A stretch of DNA of 64,000 bases, from NCBI RefSeq assembly GCF_009663465.1, contig NZ_QXHU01000001.1, positions 422,205 to 486,204 on the forward strand. The letters are read 5' to 3'. The position numbers and the translations under genes were made by a program. A model generated the notes under the pieces. It worked only from the letters and a program-made list of their open reading frames with translations. It ran no database searches and had not been told where the DNA came from. The DNA is from Riemerella anatipestifer. GTDB lineage: Bacteria; Bacteroidota; Bacteroidia; Flavobacteriales; Weeksellaceae. Shown here one piece after another: positions 39,512 to 48,595 of this stretch (the stretch's first letter is position 1; each line of letters begins with the position of its first letter).

Positions 39512-42500
39512 TTAATAATTCGCTACAGCCCTAATTAAGTTTTTTTTCTTTTTATCAATATCAAAATTTCTTATTAATCCTTTGGATTTAAGTATTTCTA
39601 ATAAAACACGATTATAACTATTAGCTTCAAAAGTTGGTTTATGCTGTTTCTTAAATAGACTACTATATGAGGAGCTTATATTTTTAGTCAATTCAATCAA
39701 TTCAGAAATCTCTAAACTTTCATTATGTAGAATAACAAATTTTACCTTACTCTCGATAGATTCTAAACTATTCAATATGAATTTCTTTGTATCAATCTTT
39801 AAATCAATCTCTTTAGATTTTTGTAAAATAATTTTTCCTACAATTTTTGCAACTTCTTTATTACATACAATTACTTCTTCATCAATTTTTGTAATAAAAT
39901 CAAATTTATTATTAACATTTATTTTTTCAGATTTTAAAATCAATAAAATATCATTTTCATCAACTTCAAAATCCTCAAATTTTTCTAAAACTGTTTTAAA
40001 ATCATTTTCTAAAAGTTTTATATGGAGATTTTTAAAGTGTTCCTTTAATAAATCGTAGTTTTCTTTCGTAGTTTGTAATATTGTTTTTGTTAAATATCCA
40101 ACCTTATCTTTATCTAAATTCTCAAAGGATAATGTATTACGTTTATAAATACTATTTTCAAAGAGTTTCAAATAACTTTCATTTGATATTTCATTCGTTA
40201 AAAGTAATTTTTCTCTAAATATTGAATATTTAAAAGTACTACTTTCATAGTCCATTTTTTCATTAGATAATTCTAAATAAACATTTTCAAAATTCAAATA
40301 CTTTACCAAATCATCATCAATTTTATTTTCACTTTCAGTGTAATAATTTGTAATATTATCCCATTTAGGAACAACTTTATTATTAATTAATAGATGTTTT
40401 TTAACTTCTATATCCTTTATAGAACTTAATTCGGATATTTTAGTTTCTACTTTTTCAATAATTTTCCATTTTAATTTAGAATCTAGCTTATCATTATTTA
40501 AAAGTAGATTTAAACTTTCCTCATCTTCTTTTACATTTTTTTCTAACTTCAAATAAACATTTTCTACATAAGTATCAATATTTTCATTGATATACTTTAT
40601 CAAAGGCTCACATTTAGAGTGCTGTATTGCAGAATAATTAGTCGTTTCAAAAGATAAATTACCAAATTTTTCACCAAATTCATTTAATAAAATTAAAATA
40701 TTCTCTATAGTAATTTTATAATGTCCTTTCTCATAAATAAACTTAAATAGATTTTTGCCATTTTTAGTTGGTTTCTCTAGTTGTATTATTTTAATATTTA
40801 GTTCTGGAAGCAAACATTCAACTTGAGCCTCGAAATGTATTGGACCTCTATTTATACTATAATTATATAAATATTGTATATTTTCTTCTATTGTTTTTTT
40901 TATTAACTTTTTATCTTGAACATCAATCAGTTTAAAATAATCCAAATTCAAAAATATGGTTTCAAATATGTAATATTTTTTATTAATGTCATAAGTACTT
41001 TTAAAAAACACATATTCCCAAAAGCCACCCCATTTAAGAGTAATTTTCTCAACAAATCTATTTATAGCTACTTTTCGCTCTATATATCCATCAATAAAAT
41101 CGATAGACCTTCGTTTTTTATTCGATAATAATTGAATAATAGCATCATATTTTTGCGAATATTTATCATATTTTTCCCCTAAAAAATCTAATAAATCAAA
41201 ATTTAAAATAGAATCTCTGCTAAACCATTTTAACTCTAATTTATCTGCAATAGTTTCTCTATGTATAAGTTTGTATTCAAAACTTTCGTTGACAGAGGCC
41301 TTAACACTCTTTTCAAATTTTTTATCATCTACAGTAAGAGAAACTTCGTGGAACAGAGAAATATAATCGTTGTAGTTTTCATTGATATAGCCTTCCAATA
41401 CTAAATTTCTTAATAATCCATTATTGGAAAACTCACTTAAATATTGATTAATATCTACTTCTCTGAAAATTTGTGCCAAATCCCAATTTTCTATTTCGTT
41501 TTTTTCTCTCTTTATTTTTTCTATTTCGTTGCTTAATATTTCAATTTTATTATTGTGTTTATTTTCTATAAATAATTTTCTTTCTCTAAAAGTAAAATCT
41601 GAATTTAATTCATTTTCAATATCTTCAAAGGAAAAATTACTACTATAAACTCCTCCGTAATTATTCTCACAATAATTAAAACTCTTTGTTTTTGTAATTT
41701 CACTAAATAAATTTTCTTCCATTAACTCCCTCAATTCCCTTTTTCCGTTACTTATATAAAGAGCAGTTGCACTTGGAATTTTTTCAAATATTTTAAATAA
41801 ATAAATGGATTTTAATTCATTTATATCTGTTATGTTTTCATTCTTAATTCTTTCAATTTCATCAGTTTTTTTAGTAATTAAATTAGTTTTTTCGGCAACT
41901 AATTCTGTAATATATGATTTCTTATTATTAATCAAGTTATACAATTTACCTTCTTTATTATTAAGTTTATTAAAGTCCTCTGGATCAATATTTTTATAAG
42001 TTATCATCGCGAATAGCTCTTCCTCACTTCCTTTTATAATATTGGGGTTTAAGACCTTTCTGTAAATAACAAATTCATGAAAAATATTAATCAACAACCT
42101 CATATCTATATCATCAATAAATGTAGTAATGTTAGATACAAATTCTTTACTAAAAACATTCTCTTCTAAATCAGAATCTTTTATTAAAGTTTTAAGTTGT
42201 TCCTCTGCATTAGTAGAATTAATAAAAGGGATAACAGGAATTATATATTCAAAGAATTTTACTCTTTCCTTTTTGTCATCAAATAAATCATCTCCAACGG
42301 CATAAAGAAATTTTATACCAAATTTCTTATATTCTTCTTTATTCTTTAGTGTATCGGCATTATTTAGTAAAATATTCAGTTCCCTTAATTTGGTAAATAT
42401 ATTGGTATTTTCAAAGCGGTCTAAATCTTCAATTACAACAACATTAAAAGGGTTTTTTTCAAAGTAATATAGGATTTCATCATAGTGTTCATTTAGAATA

Positions 42501-43282
42501 GACTTATTGGAGTTATCTCCAATTTCTATTTCTCCTTTTAAATTTACTTTATTTATTTTGGAGTTACTAAACAAAGAAACTATCAATTTAGAAAAATATC
42601 CTATCCCTAAAAAGAAAAATAAAAATATTATTAAAGTTATCCAATCAAGACTGTCTTTTAATTTCCAAGTATTCGGATTTAATTTATCTAAAAAATTGTA
42701 CTTAAATAAAAGAATTACACTACTAATCCATAGAATAACCCCCAATGGTATAAGTCCCCATAATTTCCAACTAGGAATATTTACTATTCTTTTAAAGCGG
42801 GATTCAGGTAAATTAAATGGTTTTACTTTATAAATAATTTGTTGTAATATACTTATTTCAAGCTGTCTTTCTAATTCTTCATTGTTTATAAGTGTTTCTT
42901 TATATTCATTTAATATTTCTTTCTCTGCAACTTCTTTTGTCTTTCCATTTTCAATCTTAATTTCATATAATTCTTTAAAGTTTTCTTTTACTCTCTTTTG
43001 ATTAAAAGCAGCTAACGAAATATTTAAGAAATTATAATCATTTTTATTCCAATATTGAAATGTTTTTAATATTGTACTTTTTCCTGAGCCATACCCTCCT
43101 GTTAATGCAATGTTATTTATACCTTTAGCATTTAACGTATCTTTCAATTTGTCCAAATATGGTTCTACTTTTTTTAGATCCTCTTCACAAGTTAATATTT
43201 TAGGAGCAAGTGAAGAAATAATAGATACTTCCTCAATATTTTCTTTATGCTTAAAAAAATTAGGTAGAAGTTTTAAGTTCAT
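39512..43282 (-). CDS. YobI-like/KAP-type membrane P-loop NTPase
   Basis: The 1256-aa protein has Walker A TGGYGSGKST at residues 61-70 and Walker B FNVVVIEDLDRFENTNIF near 280. Two membrane helices lie between them (WGLIPLGVILWISSVILLF and LDWITLIIFLFFFLGIGYF). This insertion of helices into the NTPase domain is the KAP/YobI arrangement. The remaining 800 residues are helical with no known domain. Family members are often in mobile elements and defence islands, and an anti-phage role is plausible but not shown. It follows a 190-aa gene, and the pair may be functional partners. Confidence 0.8.
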   Translation of the reverse strand: MNLKLLPNFFKHKENIEEVSIISSLAPKILTCEEDLKKVEPYLDKLKDTLNAKGINNIALTGGYGSGKSTILKTFQYWNKNDYNFLNISLAAFNQKRVKENFKELYEIKIENGKTKEVAEKEILNEYKETLINNEELERQLEISILQQIIYKVKPFNLPESRFKRIVNIPSWKLWGLIPLGVILWISSVILLFKYNFLDKLNPNTWKLKDSLDWITLIIFLFFFLGIGYFSKLIVSLFSNSKINKVNLKGEIEIGDNSNKSILNEHYDEILYYFEKNPFNVVVIEDLDRFENTNIFTKLRELNILLNNADTLKNKEEYKKFGIKFLYAVGDDLFDDKKERVKFFEYIIPVIPFINSTNAEEQLKTLIKDSDLEENVFSKEFVSNITTFIDDIDMRLLINIFHEFVIYRKVLNPNIIKGSEEELFAMITYKNIDPEDFNKLNNKEGKLYNLINNKKSYITELVAEKTNLITKKTDEIERIKNENITDINELKSIYLFKIFEKIPSATALYISNGKRELRELMEENLFSEITKTKSFNYCENNYGGVYSSNFSFEDIENELNSDFTFRERKLFIENKHNNKIEILSNEIEKIKREKNEIENWDLAQIFREVDINQYLSEFSNNGLLRNLVLEGYINENYNDYISLFHEVSLTVDDKKFEKSVKASVNESFEYKLIHRETIADKLELKWFSRDSILNFDLLDFLGEKYDKYSQKYDAIIQLLSNKKRRSIDFIDGYIERKVAINRFVEKITLKWGGFWEYVFFKSTYDINKKYYIFETIFLNLDYFKLIDVQDKKLIKKTIEENIQYLYNYSINRGPIHFEAQVECLLPELNIKIIQLEKPTKNGKNLFKFIYEKGHYKITIENILILLNEFGEKFGNLSFETTNYSAIQHSKCEPLIKYINENIDTYVENVYLKLEKNVKEDEESLNLLLNNDKLDSKLKWKIIEKVETKISELSSIKDIEVKKHLLINNKVVPKWDNITNYYTESENKIDDDLVKYLNFENVYLELSNEKMDYESSTFKYSIFREKLLLTNEISNESYLKLFENSIYKRNTLSFENLDKDKVGYLTKTILQTTKENYDLLKEHFKNLHIKLLENDFKTVLEKFEDFEVDENDILLILKSEKINVNNKFDFITKIDEEVIVCNKEVAKIVGKIILQKSKEIDLKIDTKKFILNSLESIESKVKFVILHNESLEISELIELTKNISSSYSSLFKKQHKPTFEANSYNRVLLEILKSKGLIRNFDIDKKKKNLIRAVANY

Positions 43283-43356
43283 ATTTGGATTGTTTAGTTT
43301 TAAACTCTCAAAAACCTTACCTTATAATTAATAAATCATTAATTGTTAGAATTATA

Positions 43357-43394
43357 CAAAAATAAAAAAGTTTTATGACATAATGTCATAAAAC
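43357..43394 (-). promoter_or_regulatory. Palindrome and -7 element between the 190-aa gene and the YobI-like gene
   Basis: A 25-bp near-perfect palindrome (43370-43394, halves GTTTTATGACAT and ATGTCATAAAAC) is followed on the minus strand by a T run and then by TATTTTTG (43364-43357), a -7 type element 75 bases before the YobI start. It can be read as the terminator of the upstream gene or as an operator for the NTPase gene, or both. Confidence 0.5.
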
Positions 43395-43432
43395 CTCATA
43401 AAATTATAGAATAGTAGTTCCTATATTATGCC

Positions 43433-44005
43433 TTAAGACAATTTCTTACTTTTGCCTATTTGAAAAAAAATCAATTCCAAAGTTCGCATTTTACTTATTT
43501 CAACTCCAAATTTGCTAGTAAAACACTGTTGTATTTCTGCAATTTCTTTTTCATTATTTTTAACTAAATTATTACAAAAATCAAAATATTTTAGATAGTT
43601 ATCAACTTTATTTACCCTGTATGTAAATGACTTTCCTCCAATAAAATATTTACAAACATTGCTATCCCAAATTGGATATTTGTTGGGATAAATAAAGTGT
43701 AATAATTTAGATGTACCAACTATCGAATTATTAAAACATTTGGATAATTCCTCCAGATCTATAGCATTCAAATTCTCTTTCTTAATTATATCTACAGCTT
43801 TATCAATATTTTGTAAATCTATTTTTGGTATGGTAGGCATCCAACTATATACTAAGGATATGCCTAAAATAATAGTTTCTCTATCTAATTCTCTACTCTT
43901 AAAAAAGTTCAAAAATATAGGATAAATATCCATATATCTATCTTTTACTACTTTTTTACTATCATTCTTAATAATCGAAAAATCAACACTTTCTGTATTC
44001 CACAT
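43433..44005 (-). CDS. Conserved-looking protein upstream of the YobI-like NTPase
   Basis: The 190-aa protein has no signal or membrane segment. It contains SIVGTSKLLHFIYPNKYPIW followed by DSNVCKYF, a segment resembling the helical substrate-binding part of HhH-type glycosylase-like proteins. The similarity is vague and no catalytic motif is evident. Its position 150 bases upstream of the NTPase on the same strand, inside a decayed mobile element, suggests a two-gene cargo module. Function is unknown. Confidence 0.6.
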   Translation of the reverse strand: MWNTESVDFSIIKNDSKKVVKDRYMDIYPIFLNFFKSRELDRETIILGISLVYSWMPTIPKIDLQNIDKAVDIIKKENLNAIDLEELSKCFNNSIVGTSKLLHFIYPNKYPIWDSNVCKYFIGGKSFTYRVNKVDNYLKYFDFCNNLVKNNEKEIAEIQQCFTSKFGVEISKMRTLELIFFQIGKSKKLS

Positions 44006-44028
44006 AATCTATAAATTTTAAAATAATT

Positions 44029-44358
44029 TTAGTCCTTTTTAAATATGCAACCTCCTGCTACACTGATAGTTTTGTCATCTATTATTTCTATAATCTCCTC
44101 TGCATCATCTACTTTTATGTAAATTTTATCTCCCTCCACATTATAATCCATTCTTTTTTGTACTCCCTCAATATTTACATAGCATTTTCCTCCTTTAAAT
44201 TCTACACTTCCTATCATAGCACATTTTAATCTAATACCAATTCTATAAAAACTGTTGTCTTCTTTGTTATCCACATAGGTATAAACTCCCTCTACTCTAT
44301 CTTTTTGACAACTAATCATCAAAAAACTTAATAATAATATAAGTAATCCTTTTGTCAT
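44029..44358 (-). CDS. Small lipoprotein of the integrated element
   Basis: The 109-aa precursor has a good lipoprotein signal: LLILLLSFLMISC then QKDRVEG. The mature part is about 90 residues of short beta strands (VEFKGGKCYVNIEG, GDKIYIKVDDAEEIIEIIDD) with two more cysteines. It is probably surface or periplasm anchored. No family is recognised. The structured intergenic element lies directly upstream. Confidence 0.7.
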   Translation of the reverse strand: MTKGLLILLLSFLMISCQKDRVEGVYTYVDNKEDNSFYRIGIRLKCAMIGSVEFKGGKCYVNIEGVQKRMDYNVEGDKIYIKVDDAEEIIEIIDDKTISVAGGCIFKKD

Positions 44359-44394
44359 AGCTCTATCATTTTAATACATTTATAAACAACAAAA

Positions 44395-44525
44395 TAGGCT
44401 TAAAACATTTGCCTACTTTGTCTCTGAGGAGGTCGAAGTCCTTTACCCACAAGCCAAGCAACGTTTAAGCCTATCAGCCTAAACATTTTACTAAACTTCT
44501 TGTGTGGGTTTTTGATTTTCGACCT
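44395..44525. other. Intergenic element with interleaved inverted repeats (possible pseudoknot)
   Basis: Three inverted-repeat pairs are interleaved: TAGGCTTAAAAC (44395-44406) with GTTTAAGCCTA (44463-44473); AGGTCGAA (44430-44437) with TTCGACCT (44518-44525); and ACCCACAAG (44445-44453) with CTTGTGTGGGT (44499-44509, two extra bases). The order a-b-c-a'-c'-b' cannot be a simple nested stem and implies a pseudoknot or two alternative folds. It is the leader of the lipoprotein gene and the trailer of the primase-like gene on the minus strand. The rest of the 44359-44640 gap is AT-rich. Confidence 0.5.
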
Positions 44526-44640
44526 TTCAAAGACACCAATTAGTTTACAAAATGTATATTGTTATTTTTTTATACTATTTTTTTACTACTTTTCTCTTAT
44601 ACTTTTATCTATTTGTCAGACAAAAATAAACATTTTTTTT

Positions 44641-45528
44641 CTACTTCAAAAGGTTTTTGTATTTCCATCTCCACTTTCCAAATTCTATATTATCATCATT
44701 ATACACAGCATTTATAATATACTTAATCTCTTTAAGTGGGAAATCATCTTCTATATAATTACATTCACAAAAACCTTGTATTATTCCTTTTTCCAATCCT
44801 CCTAATTTGGCATTTTTTACTAACAGATATACATAAGGATTCCTATTTCCTTTCTCAAATTGCTGTCGGTTCTTTGTAAATTTTATTATTTCTGCAATTA
44901 CTCTATCATATTTTTCACTAAGATATGTTGCTTTTTTTACTCCTACTTCTTTTCTCTGTTTTTTTATTACTTTACTCTCAAAAATCTTTGATTGAGAGTT
45001 GTAATAAGCATTTGTATCAGAGGATATAAAACATAATCTTGATACATCACAAGTTTTGGTATCAAATTTTACTTTTAGGGCATCTTCATAATATTCTATT
45101 ACTTCTTTATACACATCTATATGTTGTTCTACATCTGTATTATTTGTTTCTACAATAATTTTAAGTCCTAAACCTGATGGAGAAACAAAAGCAATTTTGG
45201 TTTCTTTCATTTCACATATTTTTTTCTTTACTCTTTTTACTTCTTCTTCATCTTTTAGTTTATCAATATCCAAAATGACTAACCCATAATATTTTATAAG
45301 ATTTCCCTTGTCTCTATTTGTATCAAAAATCCCTGATACTGTAAAAGCAGGTAAATTATTCTTTAATTTATTGGCGTTCTCTTTATCTCCATTTTTTAAA
45401 TATGTCCTAATGTCTTTAACTTTTTTTTCATATTGCATACTTTTGATAATCTCTACAATTTCATTTAACGGTATAGTTTTGGATTTTAGAATATAATTAT
45501 TCCACATATCTACTTTAAAATCATTCAT
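44641..45528 (-). CDS. VirE-N/BT4734-type primase-like protein of a mobile element
   Basis: The 295-aa protein matches the BT4734/BF3469 family of Bacteroidota elements. It has YYGLVILDIDKLKDEEEV with acidic residues as in primase-polymerase cores, IAFVSPSGLGLKIIVET, and TCDVSRLCFISSDTNAYYN. In complete elements this domain is often fused to or followed by a DUF3987 helicase part, which is missing here. The role is likely in element replication. It is preceded by the HTH gene with one base between them. Confidence 0.85.
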   Translation of the reverse strand: MNDFKVDMWNNYILKSKTIPLNEIVEIIKSMQYEKKVKDIRTYLKNGDKENANKLKNNLPAFTVSGIFDTNRDKGNLIKYYGLVILDIDKLKDEEEVKRVKKKICEMKETKIAFVSPSGLGLKIIVETNNTDVEQHIDVYKEVIEYYEDALKVKFDTKTCDVSRLCFISSDTNAYYNSQSKIFESKVIKKQRKEVGVKKATYLSEKYDRVIAEIIKFTKNRQQFEKGNRNPYVYLLVKNAKLGGLEKGIIQGFCECNYIEDDFPLKEIKYIINAVYNDDNIEFGKWRWKYKNLLK

Positions 45529-45529
45529 C

Positions 45530-45754
45530 TTAGAAATTTTTAAATGTTAAACTTTTCTCTAAAATATCTTTCTCACACATATTTTTATTCCTCCTTAAAA
45601 AATATTCTAAATCTTCAAGTGCAAAATAAATTTTACCCCCATTTGGTCTGTACCCTATCAATTTGCCTCTATTGTACAATCTTCTTACATATTGCACACT
45701 TAATTTCAAATAGATGGAGGCTTCTTTTGAGTTGAGCATTTTTGCTGTATCCAT
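45530..45754 (-). CDS. Excisionase-like helix-turn-helix protein
   Basis: The 74-aa protein has a MerR/excisionase-type helix-turn-helix: LNSKEASIYLKLSVQYVRRL, then YNRGKLIGYRPNGGKIYFAL. Proteins of this type sit between the integrase and the primase-like gene in many Bacteroidota integrative elements and control excision or element genes. Repeated AAGCACC/GGTGCTT motifs just upstream may be its binding sites. Confidence 0.85.
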   Translation of the reverse strand: MDTAKMLNSKEASIYLKLSVQYVRRLYNRGKLIGYRPNGGKIYFALEDLEYFLRRNKNMCEKDILEKSLTFKNF

Positions 45755-45807
45755 TGTTTATTATTTTTAAAATTTGGTACAAATGTATATGTGAGTAAGC
45801 ACCTACT

Positions 45808-45838
45808 AAAAAAAATTAAGCACCCTTTTGGGGTGCTA
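45808..45838 (-). terminator. Terminator after the 414-aa gene, with GGTGCTT repeats
   Basis: On the minus strand AGCACCCC-AAAA-GGGTGCTT is followed by AATTTTTTTT, a strong terminator shape. Extra copies of the same motif occur at 45797-45803 (AAGCACC) and 45843-45850 (GGGTGCTT), giving a cluster of inverted half-sites upstream of the HTH gene that may also serve as an operator. Confidence 0.75.
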
Positions 45839-45848
45839 TTCAGGGTGC

Positions 45849-47093
45849 TTAAAACACCAAGCTATTTATCAATTTTTCAATTTGGGTTTCTTTTCGGCTA
45901 TCATTTTTAACAAATGTTTTTATTCTTTTTAATATCTCCTGCTGTTTATCTACCATTGTTTTATCATCAAATTCAAAACAACACATTATAATATCTCTAA
46001 TTTCTTTGTTACTATTACTAAAATCCTTCTTGTCTATATCTGTAATGCACTCTATCAATGTCAATAATTCTGTCCAATCGTAAGATTTTTTATTTTTTGT
46101 ACTATTCTTATATTCTTTTATCCATATAATCTTTGATTTCAATTCGTTTTTACCTAATTCAATAGGCTGATATTCAAATACCTTTACAAAATCTTTAAAC
46201 TCAATTTTTTTAATAAAGTTCTTTTTTATCAATTCGTCAAGTACTTTCTTTAATATTACATCATTTTTATACTTTTCATTTCTCTTAAATGTCCTAAATT
46301 TTGATATAGCCAAGTTCTCCACATTATCTTTTTCTATTAGGGTGTTTGCATTAAAATCTAATTTAGCTCTCAATTTATCAAGTTCTCCTTTTAAAAACAT
46401 CTTATATTTTACAAATCCAATTACTTTTGATATTTTGTAAGCTAATATTTGAAATCCAAATGGATATATATGGTGACTTGACAATTTATACCAATCTACT
46501 ATATACTTTTGTTGGTATATACTCAAAAAAAAGTTTATCACTTCAGATTCTAATCCAAACTCTCTTTTTATATTTTCAATAGAATTTTCAGTGATGGTTA
46601 TTTGTTCTTTAATTACACTTTCATTTATCTCCAATCGCTGATAGTCTTTAACCAAAGTATCATAACTTTTGTCTCTATCTTCTTCATTTACAATATTTAT
46701 CCACTCTACTAATTTGGTTAAATACAAACTTTTTTCACTATCTTTATATGGCTGAATAAAAATAAGGTTTTTCCTATCCACCAAATCTCTAAAGTAATTT
46801 TCATCAAGTGAGCTCAGCTCTTTTTCTTGCCAAAAGTTGAGCTTGTCTTCGTAAGTCTGTAGTTCGTCAAACTCCTTAAATAATTGCTTTCTCTCCTCCT
46901 CTGTATATTTTTTGCTTTTTTCTTTTAATGCCACTAACTTTTGTACAAGTTCTTTATTTTTTATTGGGTGCAGAACATTATGAAAATCTTGCCATTTTTT
47001 TCCTTCTTCACTCTCAAGCCAAATTTCATATCTCCAATCTTCAAAATACTCTTTCTCATTAAACTCCTTGTCTTCAAAATTATTACGTCTCAT
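45849..47093 (-). CDS. Large helical protein of the integrated element, unknown function
   Basis: The 414-aa product is rich in Lys, Glu and Asn, almost all predicted helix, without signal, membrane segments or a catalytic motif that I recognise. Segments include YSLSSHH-like positions near WYKLSSHHIYPFGFQILAYK and a C-terminal helical region. It lies 6 bases downstream of the recombinase gene, a slot often filled by RteC-like or other conserved accessory proteins in Bacteroidota elements; identity with those is not established. Confidence 0.55.
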   Translation of the reverse strand: MRRNNFEDKEFNEKEYFEDWRYEIWLESEEGKKWQDFHNVLHPIKNKELVQKLVALKEKSKKYTEEERKQLFKEFDELQTYEDKLNFWQEKELSSLDENYFRDLVDRKNLIFIQPYKDSEKSLYLTKLVEWINIVNEEDRDKSYDTLVKDYQRLEINESVIKEQITITENSIENIKREFGLESEVINFFLSIYQQKYIVDWYKLSSHHIYPFGFQILAYKISKVIGFVKYKMFLKGELDKLRAKLDFNANTLIEKDNVENLAISKFRTFKRNEKYKNDVILKKVLDELIKKNFIKKIEFKDFVKVFEYQPIELGKNELKSKIIWIKEYKNSTKNKKSYDWTELLTLIECITDIDKKDFSNSNKEIRDIIMCCFEFDDKTMVDKQQEILKRIKTFVKNDSRKETQIEKLINSLVF

Positions 47094-47099
47094 TTCCTT

Positions 47100-47880
47100 T
47101 TATCTTTCTACAAAAATATTAGGAATTTTTAATACTGCATTTATTTTTTTCTTATCAATTACTTTAGCATATATTTCTGTAGTTTTTACATTTTTATGCC
47201 CCAATAACTTGCTCACTGTATAGATGTCTGTATCCATTGTTAATTGTAATGTGGCAAAACTGTGTCTTGCTGAATGAAATGTAATATGCTTATCTATACC
47301 TGCTTTTGCTATCCACTTCCTCAATTTTTTGTTATTGTAAGCACTATATATCAATCCCTCAAATACTTTTTCTTCATCTTTTCCTTTCTCTCCAATCAGT
47401 TTTATGGCTTGTTCATTTATGGGTAAATATTCTATTGCTTTGGTTTTCTTAATTACAAAATTCAAAGTCCAACCAGTATTTTCATCGTAATTTACATTTT
47501 TCCATTTCAAATTTTCTATGTCTGAAAACCTTAATCCTGTCATACAACTAAACAAAAATGCTCTTTTTAATAATGAATTATCACATTCTGTGTTAACCAA
47601 TTTTTGTATCTCCTCTAATATCAAATATTGTCTATTAGTTTCCTCTTCTTTGATGCTTCTAACTCTAGTTGTGGGATTATCTGCTATCAATTTATTTCTG
47701 TGAGCTTCTTTTAGAGCTGCCCTCACTTTATTAAAGTATGATAATGCTGTATTTTGTGCTAATTTTGTATTTCTATCCGATATTTTTCATTCAAGAGATA
47801 GTTTTTAAAACCTTCTAAAAAATCTTCATCTACTTTGGATATTGCAATTTCTCTTCCATTACAATATTTTTTTTAATGTT
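47100..47880 (-). pseudogene. Frameshifted tyrosine recombinase (integrase) of the element
   Basis: The intact C-terminal part (47100-47726) has the catalytic residues Arg in MTGLRFSDIENLKW, His/Arg in HSARHSFATLQL, and LLGHKNVKTTEIYAKV with the nucleophile Tyr. Upstream, the SAM-like DNA-binding domain continues in other frames: KLAQNTALSYFNKVRAAL, then after a frameshift DEDFLEGFKNYLLNEKY, then after another shift in a poly-A tract further remnants near 47880. The N-terminal core-binding half is therefore broken, so the element is probably no longer self-mobile. This is a phage/ICE-type recombinase, not an integron integrase. Confidence 0.85.
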
Positions 47881-48111
47881 TTAATACACTTTGTCAATTT
47901 TATAATATTTACGTTGTAGTTAGTTGTTGGGCTTGTCAAAAATCTACAATTTTAGACTTTCATAAGTACATTCTTTGGTATCCTCATTGTAGTATTTTAA
48001 GTAAAAAGTATTCATTCTTACCCTTCCTTTTTGTCTGCTACTATCACTTAATTGCCCTTTTTTCTATCTTAAATATATATTCCTAATAAGGAACACAAGT
48101 CAATAACATTT

Positions 48112-48554
48112 ATACCAGGGGATTAAATTTTCTAAGTAGGGGAAAACATTTTATAGATAGAAAAATTAAAATTGATACCAGGGGATTAAATTTTCTAAGT
48201 AGGGGAAAACATTTTATAGATAGAAAAATTAAAATTGATACTAGGGGATTAAATTTTATAAGTAGGGGAAAACATTTTATAGATAGAAAAATTAAAATTG
48301 ATACTAGGGGATTAAATTTTATAAGTGGGGGAAAATATTTTATAGATAGAAAAATTAAAATTTATATAAGGGGATTGAATTTTATAAGTGGGGGAAAATA
48401 TTTTATAGATAGAAAAATTAAAATTTATAATAGGGGATTAAATTTTATAAGTAGGGGAAAACATTTTATAGATAGAAAAATTAAAATTGATACCAGGGGA
48501 TTAAATTTTATAAGTGGGGGGAAAACATTTTAATAGATAGAAAAATTAAAATTT
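48112..48554. repeat. Seven tandem copies of a 63-bp repeat
   Basis: Units begin at 48112, 48175, 48238, 48301, 48364, 48427 and 48490, exactly 63 bases apart; the last unit has two extra bases. Each unit carries two boxes, AGGGGATTAAATTTT and TRGGGGAAAAYATTTT, then TATAGATAGAAAAATTAAAA. Neighbouring units differ at only a few positions. There are no variable spacers, so it is not CRISPR, and stops in all frames argue against coding. It lies between the recombinase remnant and the mnmE 3' end. The stretch 47881-48111 before it shows nothing I can identify. Confidence 0.95.
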
Positions 48555-48595
48555 ATGATAGAATATTTATTTTCAAATCATTGTAAAAACATAGG

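Noticed and set aside
47100..47726. The recombinase as the integron integrase
   Set aside because: Its motifs are of the phage/ICE type, it is associated with HTH and primase-like genes, and it lies on the distal side of the cassette array.
48112..48554. CRISPR array
   Set aside because: The 63-bp units are contiguous near-identical tandem repeats without variable spacers and no cas genes are nearby.
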